This document shows positions 58,622 to 64,000 of a DNA stretch of 64,000 bases, piece after piece (within the stretch, counting starts at the first letter, position 1; each line of letters begins with the position of its first letter). Source of the DNA: Gimesia aquarii. GTDB lineage: Bacteria > Planctomycetota > Planctomycetia > Planctomycetales > Planctomycetaceae. The translations under genes were made by a program, and so were the position numbers. The DNA is taken from NCBI RefSeq assembly GCF_007748195.1, contig NZ_CP037920.1:1469536-1533535 (forward strand). The letters are read 5' to 3'. A model generated the notes under the pieces. It was not told the DNA's origin. It did no database searches and saw nothing but the letters and a program-made list of their open reading frames with translations.

Positions 58622-58649
58622 CGCTCACGGATAAGGAAACCCGTGAGCG
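58622..58649 (+). other. Stem-loop between DUF1559 and the lipoprotein gene
   Basis: Perfect 9-bp stem CGCTCACGG / CCGTGAGCG with a 10-nt loop. No T-run follows, so it is more likely to set the relative mRNA levels of the two genes than to terminate fully. Confidence 0.6.
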
Positions 58650-58703
58650 GAGGACTCTTCTTCTCTTAATCAATCCTGCTTCTTCAATCTCTGGTGGATA
58701 TAC

Positions 58704-59216
58704 ATGAGTGCTGGCTTAGATACGACGCGTAAATTGACTCGACGATTTGCAATACCTTTCGCGGTTATGCTTGCTTCTCTTTCCGGTTGTGGGGGTTCGA
58801 ATTCCGGCCCTAACATTGAAATGATTCCTGTTTCGGGATTCGTGGCGATGGATGGTCAACCACTCGTCGGTGCGATGGTTGAATTTCATCCCACAGGCAA
58901 CACGAAAGGGAACGGCGGATTTGGCCTGACCGATGAAGCAGGCAAGTTTACTTTGTCTGACTATCATTCGAATCCGGGGTGCCCTCCAGGGGAGTACGGT
59001 GTGACCTTCTCGAAGATCACGCAACCGGACGGGTCTCCGGTGCCTCCGAATACCCAGCGAGGTCAGGTCGAGATGAAAGAACAAATTCCCCCTGCCTATA
59101 ACCTGTTCAAGCCTCATGCGATCATCCAGGGAGCCACAGTCAAGGCGCCGGATTCGAAATTCGAGTTTGAGCTCGACTCAAAATTCAAGCCCCCGCGTTC
59201 GTTTTTTCAAAACTGA
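58704..59216 (+). CDS. Lipoprotein with carboxypeptidase-regulatory-like domain
   Basis: 170 residues. Lipoprotein signal ends with lipobox LSGCGG (Cys about residue 29). The mature part (VSGFVAMDGQPLVGAMVEFH, GLTDEAGKFTLSDY, GEYGVTFSKI) is a carboxypeptidase-regulatory-like beta-sandwich. In planctomycetes a gene like this commonly follows a DUF1559 gene, as here 112 bp after. Probably attached to a membrane and partner of the pilin-like protein; this is inferred from the recurring pairing. Confidence 0.88.
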   Translation: MSAGLDTTRKLTRRFAIPFAVMLASLSGCGGSNSGPNIEMIPVSGFVAMDGQPLVGAMVEFHPTGNTKGNGGFGLTDEAGKFTLSDYHSNPGCPPGEYGVTFSKITQPDGSPVPPNTQRGQVEMKEQIPPAYNLFKPHAIIQGATVKAPDSKFEFELDSKFKPPRSFFQN

Positions 59217-59445
59217 TCATCGAGTCTCAAGGTGTGTTTGGTCATAAAAGAATAGATAAAGGGGGCATGTCTCAAGCAGTTAACGTGCCTTCCTGCATGT
59301 AGATGAACCAATTTACAAAATACGAACGGCACGAAATACACGAAAACTCCCTGTTCGCAGTAATTTTTAGCAGTCAGCATAAACTGTGCCGAATACTTTT
59401 GGACCTTCTTCCTTTATAGCTCCTCAGATATATATTCAGTCGTGG
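59217..59445 (+). other. Intergenic region
   Basis: About 230 bp between convergent genes, no structure recognised beyond ordinary sequence. Confidence 0.3.
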
Positions 59446-60120
59446 TTACGCCGGATTCACGCGCACGTTGGTGATTGTTTGAGGAAAGCATTGTATCAAC
59501 AACGGTATCGGTGCAAAGAGCAAACACAGGACGATGTTTTGCACCCATATGAGCATATTCATGGCAGGAGAGCAAATTTGCCTGGATTCAAGCTGCGAAG
59601 GATAGCGCCGTTTGACGAAGTTCGTGGAATCGTAGGCGATACTGAGGTCGTTGATGGATTGAAACGGTGTGACGATTTCGTGGAAAGGATCTACTTTGGC
59701 TTCCGGTCGATAGAGGAACGAAAGCAAAATGGAACCGATGCCAAACGGGATGAAGAAAATGAGTAAGTGATCACCAAAGCCGGTTAGCCAGACAATCAAC
59801 AGGCATGCAAATAACAAAACGGCAGCAACTGGTTGCACGAAGGACCAGAGATGTGTTTTCTTGACGGTAACAGTGGAATTCGAATCCAGTAATAGAAGTA
59901 ATCGCTGGAAGTAATCCCATTGTGGTTTGGACAGCACAACGGGATGATCAATACCATCATCGTAGAAATACCAGACAGTCTCAATGACAAATTGCACTGT
60001 CGTGTCATCGGTATCAGGAAAATCCACCAGCGCATCATCGAAATCAAACGCTGTCAGTTGGTCGTCGAGATATTGACGAATGAGGGCAGCAAGTTGGTCT
60101 CGTGCATCGCGGTCAACCAT
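59446..60120 (-). CDS. Hypothetical membrane protein
   Basis: 224 residues. Soluble acidic N-terminal domain (residues 1-90, with VDRDARDQLAALIRQYLDDQ and DTTVQFVIETVWYFYDD), then two adjacent transmembrane helices (FVQPVAAVLLFACLLIVWL, LLIFFIPFGIGSILLSFLY) and a further C-terminal hydrophobic segment (WVQNIVLCLLFAPIPLL). No family recognised. Gene stands alone, and the next gene on this strand is a Tat-signal-like protein. Confidence 0.7.
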   Translation of the reverse strand: MVDRDARDQLAALIRQYLDDQLTAFDFDDALVDFPDTDDTTVQFVIETVWYFYDDGIDHPVVLSKPQWDYFQRLLLLLDSNSTVTVKKTHLWSFVQPVAAVLLFACLLIVWLTGFGDHLLIFFIPFGIGSILLSFLYRPEAKVDPFHEIVTPFQSINDLSIAYDSTNFVKRRYPSQLESRQICSPAMNMLIWVQNIVLCLLFAPIPLLIQCFPQTITNVRVNPA

Positions 60121-60229
60121 TATTTAAACTCCTGTTGCGAAATCTATTTTTTGAGAACAAATCAAGATCCGTTTTTTCGTATCGAGACTATTTGTTATGT
60201 TGTCTTCTACCAAAACAGAACTTTGACAC

Positions 60230-60691
60230 TCAGCAGCGTAAATCAGGTTCCAGTGAGTAGCAGTTGACAGTGCCTTCCAGATCGCGTATGGCCATCACTA
60301 ATGCTCCCTGCTGATTAAAGGTACCCTTCTGTTTGAACTGTACCTTACCTTTGGTTTTGCCGCATTCCCAGTATAGCCCGCCTTGTCTGGTGAACTCGTC
60401 ATGATCAGTCTCGGCCCGAAAGACATACATTGAGCCCAAGAGTAATCTGATTCCTTTAGGTAAGTGTCCCGGGGCGTGGGCTGAAGTGAAGAAGAGATTC
60501 GATTGAGTGGGACTGGTTTTAAATGTGACCTGCTCGATAATCCTAAAGCTCCAGGGCCACTTGCGCGCACTGTCTAGTAATGGGTCGGCTACTTTCTTGT
60601 TCTCTTCACCGTTGATGTCTCCGGTTACCATCGCCCCCATGGTTAGCCCTGCCACCATTTTTACCGCGTCTCTTCTGCTCAGGTCACTCAT
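60230..60691 (-). CDS. Hypothetical protein with Tat-type leader
   Basis: 153 residues opening MSDLSRRDAVKMVAGLTMGA, an RR-containing leader close to a twin-arginine signal. The rest is beta-rich, with ATDHDEFTRQGG-like and VQFKQKGTFNQQGALVMAIR segments. No family recognised. Its gap to the Nudix gene (about 250 bp) contains no clear promoter I can name. Confidence 0.6.
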   Translation of the reverse strand: MSDLSRRDAVKMVAGLTMGAMVTGDINGEENKKVADPLLDSARKWPWSFRIIEQVTFKTSPTQSNLFFTSAHAPGHLPKGIRLLLGSMYVFRAETDHDEFTRQGGLYWECGKTKGKVQFKQKGTFNQQGALVMAIRDLEGTVNCYSLEPDLRC

Positions 60692-60945
60692 GTCAGTCTC
60701 CCGATGAGTATTATCAACACGTGAATTTAAAACTGATCGTTGATCGTATGAATGTTAGTTGAACGAATGAAGTCGCATACATTTTCTACGATGCAATGTA
60801 ATATTAAATCGTACCAGTCAGTGGTATACTGTCAACAGCGAGTTTTGTATTATCCCGTTTCAATCAGAGCCATTTCTCAGGGGCGGTGCCGAAGCAGGAA
60901 CGTAAAAAGAGATAAAGCCTGTTTTTCAGTGTTTGGGAGCCAGCC

Positions 60946-61431
60946 ATGAAACAACGTAATTCAGCACGGGCGATTCTGTTGAACAATCGGAGTCAGTTGC
61001 TATTGATCCAACACCAAGACAGCATTCCGGTTGATCCAGCACAGCCTGATGTTCTCAAGTATTGGGCAACGCCCGGCGGTGGAATCGAAGCGGGGGAGCA
61101 GCCAGTAGATGCACTCCAGCGCGAGTTACGGGAGGAACTCACGCTGGAGAACGTTACGATAGGGCGACAGATTGGGGTTCGCAACGTATCACTGAATCTT
61201 CCGGGAGAAGGTTGTGTCATCAGTCACGAAATCTACTTTGTATGCTATGTCTCCGAGAGGCCGGAACTCAATCCAGCTGGTCTGTCAGAATGCGAATATG
61301 GTACGTTCAAAGAAATCAGATGGTGGTCGCTCGAAGAGCTTCATAACACGACTGAGATTCTCCGTCCCAGCGCTTTGACTGAATTGGTTGAGAATGCATT
61401 GTGCGTCGATTCCGAACTGGTCCTTTTATAG
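60946..61431 (+). CDS. Nudix hydrolase
   Basis: 161 residues. The Nudix box GGGIEAGEQPVDALQRELRE-EL (about residues 45-66) matches GX5EX7REUXEEXGU apart from a non-Gly residue near its end, with the metal-binding Glu residues present. Substrate unpredictable: a nucleoside diphosphate linked compound is typical. GGGAG lies just before the ATG. Confidence 0.9.
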   Translation: MKQRNSARAILLNNRSQLLLIQHQDSIPVDPAQPDVLKYWATPGGGIEAGEQPVDALQRELREELTLENVTIGRQIGVRNVSLNLPGEGCVISHEIYFVCYVSERPELNPAGLSECEYGTFKEIRWWSLEELHNTTEILRPSALTELVENALCVDSELVLL

Positions 61432-61737
61432 GACTAATCGTCTGGTAGATGGTCTAAGGAATACGATCTAGTAGAGGTCATTAAGTTTATCGGGCACGAG
61501 ATTTAATGCTATTTTGCCAACGGGTTAAGGGGTTTGAAATGGATGCCGTACATCTCACTCCAACGCAGCATAATCCATCAAACGACTGGAAATGCGACTG
61601 GTGATGGAATAAAATGTTGCGGCTTCGGCAAAATTCTGTATTCTTAACAGGCTGCATTCTGCAGTGTATTAAGTGGTATGCGAAAGCCTCGTATTACTGA
61701 TAGGGGCTGCCTCTATGGCCTAAAGGATAATCAAACT
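61432..61737 (+). other. Intergenic region
   Basis: About 300 bp, no gene, repeat or promoter pair recognised. Confidence 0.3.
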
Positions 61738-62100
61738 ATGAATGACGAAATCTCAATGCCGAATGACATCGTTGAATTTGCTGAGGAATTGACCAATGGT
61801 GGGCCAGGGGCCTTGGAGATAATAAAGATCCAAGAATTCGAAGGCGACGAAGATACGAATGATGACGCATTAGAACGGAAGCATCGTGAGTTCGAAGCTG
61901 TCCACCAATCACTTGTCGAGGAGTTATCCAGTCGATTCGGCGCTCCAAATGTTTCGAAGGTAGAAGATGAATTCGAAACCATTCCACTCTGCGGCGTCTA
62001 TCCAGCCGCGACATGGGAGGTGGAAGGGATGGAGCTATTTTTGGCAATTTCCCATGAAGATCGAGAGACTCCCATGCTACTCGCAATCGGCACTACATGA
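61738..62100 (+). CDS. Small acidic hypothetical protein
   Basis: From ATG 61738 (preceded by AAAGGAT), 120 residues; the frame runs upstream to 61678. Strongly acidic, with helical and beta segments (DIVEFAEELTNGGPGALEII, TWEVEGMELFLAISHEDRE). It has the look of small immunity or adaptor proteins, but nothing specific is recognised, and it stands alone with no toxin gene beside it. Confidence 0.6.
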   Translation: MNDEISMPNDIVEFAEELTNGGPGALEIIKIQEFEGDEDTNDDALERKHREFEAVHQSLVEELSSRFGAPNVSKVEDEFETIPLCGVYPAATWEVEGMELFLAISHEDRETPMLLAIGTT

Positions 62101-62256
62101 GAAAACATATCATTCAGTTTTATTCCTCGCGGAATGCGACGATCCCTTAAACAGTTTGCTGGGGCTAATAAAACTGCCTACTTAAGTATGTCGTTCAAAA
62201 TGATGCCGATCTTCCATGAGATATTAACGAAGAAGGAAAAGTATTTTGTGTTACAG

Positions 62257-63057
62257 TCAGGGAGTGTCGTTTAATTCCGGATCAACTCGGAATACGGGGG
62301 CGCGTTTTTCAAGAAAGGCCTGGATGCCTTCGTGATAGTCGGGACCATAATAGACTTTCCGTCGCAGCCCATGAATGTACTCGAACTGCGATGCACTAAG
62401 TGGTACGGCCTGACTGAGCATGTTCAGCGTTGTTTTGGCAACGGCAATCGATGCCGCTGATCGAGACGCGATGGTCCGCGCTATTTCATAGGTTTGGCTT
62501 TCCAATTCTGCATGGGGCACGATTTGATTGACCAGTCCGGCTCGCTCGGCCCGCTCTGCCGTCAGCAGGTTGGCCGTGAAGAACAGCTCTTTGACAATGT
62601 TAAGAGGTAGCCTGGAAAGAAAGCTTTGGAATCCCGATGCATTATACGGGAGTCCCAGTTTGGCAGGGGTGATTGCGAAGGCACAGGTTTCATCAGCGAG
62701 AACCAGATCGCAATTCATAATCAGGTCACACGCGCCTCCCCAGACGGAGCCGTGCACCATCGCGATCACAGGGGCGGGAAAACTGCGTACAGCCCGTAGC
62801 AGCTTTTCGAGCGGATCATCGTAAGGGAGTGGGTCTGTATCCGCCTGCGGGAGTTCATCCACATCATGACCGGCTGACCAGACTTTTTCGAAGGTCGCTG
62901 CCCGCAGCACTACGGCGCGCGTGCCATTTTGTTGCATTGTCTTAAGGGCTGATAACACTTCGGTGATCAGATCGGCACTCAAAGCGTTTCGCTTCTGATA
63001 GTTGTTGAACACAATCGTTCCAATTCGATCTTCATTGCTGACTGTGATAAAAGACAT
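62257..63057 (-). CDS. Methylmalonyl-CoA decarboxylase-like crotonase
   Basis: Start at 63057, six bases after GAGG; 266 residues of the crotonase fold. It closely recalls E. coli ScpB: KVWSAGHDVDELPQADTDPL, PYDDPLEKLLRAV, HGSVWGGACDLIMNCDLVLA and KELFFTANLLTAERAERAGL. This places it in the pathway from methylmalonyl-CoA to propionyl-CoA. The CoA-transferase upstream supports the match to the scpBC arrangement. The acyl-CoA pocket (oxyanion hole Gly residues) is intact in SAGHD and VWGGA. Confidence 0.85.
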   Translation of the reverse strand: MSFITVSNEDRIGTIVFNNYQKRNALSADLITEVLSALKTMQQNGTRAVVLRAATFEKVWSAGHDVDELPQADTDPLPYDDPLEKLLRAVRSFPAPVIAMVHGSVWGGACDLIMNCDLVLADETCAFAITPAKLGLPYNASGFQSFLSRLPLNIVKELFFTANLLTAERAERAGLVNQIVPHAELESQTYEIARTIASRSAASIAVAKTTLNMLSQAVPLSASQFEYIHGLRRKVYYGPDYHEGIQAFLEKRAPVFRVDPELNDTP

Positions 63058-63065
63058 GGTCCACC

Positions 63066-64000
63066 TCAAATTAGAGTCACGCGTTTTGCGGCTGCGGTCA
63101 GTTCATCTCGAAAATCAGGATGAGCGATGCTGATCAATGCTTCGGCCCGTTCCTTGGTTGATTTGCCTCTCAAATTGACAATGCCGTGCTCAGTGCAGAC
63201 GTATTCCACATCCATCCGCGGGTCTGTCACCATGCCGACCTTGGGCACGATTGTCGAGAGCGTTCCTTTGCGTGCCGTCGATTGCAATGCGATGATGGAT
63301 TTTCCCCCTTTCGACAGGGAGGCTCCCTTTACAAAATCATACTGGCCACCGGAGCCACTGTATTCATGCTCTCCGATAAACTCGGCATTCACCTGGCCGT
63401 ACAGATCGATTTCGATAGCCGTGTTGATGGAGACAAAGTTGTCATGTTGTGAGATGACACGGATATCGTTGACATAAGATGAGGGATAACTTTCGAACGC
63501 TGCGTTATCGTTCATGAACGCGTATGATTCTCTGGTTCCGAAAGCGACCGTGAAGACATGTTTAAAGGGATGCAGCGTTTTCTTTTTCCCGGTAATCACT
63601 CCTTTACGGATCAGGTCGGCCATGCTGGGAGAAAACAGTTCCGTGTGAATTCCCAGGTCTTGATGATTGCTCAATGCCTCGGCAACCCCCGAAGGCACAC
63701 GTCCAATGCCCAGCTGGATCGTTGCACCATCAGGGACCAATGGTGCGATCAAAGCACCAATGGCACGGCCTGCTTCCGAAGTTTCAGCCACTCCTGCCTC
63801 AATGAGTGGTACATGATTTTCCACAATGGCCTCGACTTCACTGACATGAATCTGTGATTGCCCGAATACTCGAGGCATGTTTTGATTGACCTCAACGAGC
63901 AGACGCCTGCAATGCCGTGCAGCGGTGGAAGCGAAATCGTTGTTCGTACCCAGAGAGAAGTAGCCGCCCCCATCCATGGGACTGACTGTAACCAGAAACG
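63066..64000 (-). CDS. Acetyl-CoA hydrolase/CoA-transferase family protein (3' part)
   Basis: The frame is open to the window edge: ...FLVTVSPMDGGGYFSLG... so about 312 C-terminal residues are present and the N-terminus lies outside. Motifs: TIQLGIGRVPSGVAEALSNH, catalytic Glu in GIHTELFSPS (by analogy with the Cat/AbfT family), and GSGGQYDFVKGASLSKGGKS. The reaction is CoA transfer between carboxylates. The next gene is ScpB-like, so a propionyl-CoA:succinate CoA-transferase (ScpC-like) role is plausible; 4-hydroxybutyrate or acetate transferases are alternatives. Confidence 0.85.
   Translation of the reverse strand, partial: FLVTVSPMDGGGYFSLGTNNDFASTAARHCRRLLVEVNQNMPRVFGQSQIHVSEVEAIVENHVPLIEAGVAETSEAGRAIGALIAPLVPDGATIQLGIGRVPSGVAEALSNHQDLGIHTELFSPSMADLIRKGVITGKKKTLHPFKHVFTVAFGTRESYAFMNDNAAFESYPSSYVNDIRVISQHDNFVSINTAIEIDLYGQVNAEFIGEHEYSGSGGQYDFVKGASLSKGGKSIIALQSTARKGTLSTIVPKVGMVTDPRMDVEYVCTEHGIVNLRGKSTKERAEALISIAHPDFRDELTAAAKRVTLI

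Noticed and set aside
1-64000. CRISPR arrays, IS elements and rRNA
   Set aside because: No regularly spaced repeats, transposase motifs or rRNA signatures were seen on either strand.

Overview
The window looks like chromosomal DNA of a planctomycete (Planctomycetota, probably a Gimesia- or Planctomyces-like member of the Planctomycetales). The evidence is the gene families present: a DUF1549/DUF1553 protein, a DUF1501 protein and a WD40 protein in one operon; a DUF1559 prepilin-like protein followed by a carboxypeptidase-regulatory-like lipoprotein; DUF1080 and ThuA proteins; a formaldehyde-activating-enzyme homologue; and a double-length UvrA. No phage, insertion sequence, CRISPR array or rRNA was recognised.

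Layout. 1-711 holds the start of a secreted protein cut by the window edge. 934-1707 is an SDR oxidoreductase. 2045-6098 is the DUF1549/DUF1553 - DUF1501 - WD40 operon, with a readable promoter. 6119-11185 (minus strand) is a TetR-headed cluster: 2-oxopent-4-enoate-hydratase-like enzyme, carboxymuconolactone-decarboxylase-like protein, FlK-type thioesterase, secreted TIM-barrel-like protein and, after a gap, a 4-oxalomesaconate-tautomerase-like enzyme. A palindromic operator candidate lies in front of the TetR gene. This could be an aromatic-acid or related catabolic unit. 11264-20341 carries secreted proteins (lipoprotein, propeller/glycosidase-like, pentapeptide, TPR), a Fae-like protein, a methyltransferase and a tRNA-Gln with its own promoter and terminator. 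20885-25759 encodes a giant inverse-autotransporter/beta-helix surface protein. 25862-34367 has an aminotransferase, SppA peptidase, an FG-GAP repeat protein and a DUF368 lipid-carrier transporter. 34454-41419 is the tandem UvrA. 41677-43295 is ispE followed by a SpoVG-family protein. 44042-48017 carries DUF1080, ThuA, SDR and an Old-Yellow-Enzyme-type oxidoreductase. 48018-53845 (minus) has ParA, an FkbM methyltransferase, metW, metX and oligoendopeptidase F.

From 53846 to about 57600 the window turns accessory: few credible genes, hairpins, a decayed reading frame, and one intact gene resembling DUF6236 flanked by a 17-bp imperfect direct repeat. 57605-62100 has DUF1559/lipoprotein genes, small orphan proteins and a Nudix hydrolase. 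62257-64000 (minus) is a methylmalonyl-CoA decarboxylase plus CoA-transferase pair running off the right edge.

The most unusual points are the UvrA-UvrA fusion with an extra C-terminal region, a SpoVG protein with a zinc ribbon inserted inside its fold, a near-identical C-terminal peptide shared by that SpoVG protein and an unrelated small protein, a Fae homologue that appears to lack the catalytic histidine, and the DUF6236-like islet. All names come from reading the sequence and recalling families; no search was run.
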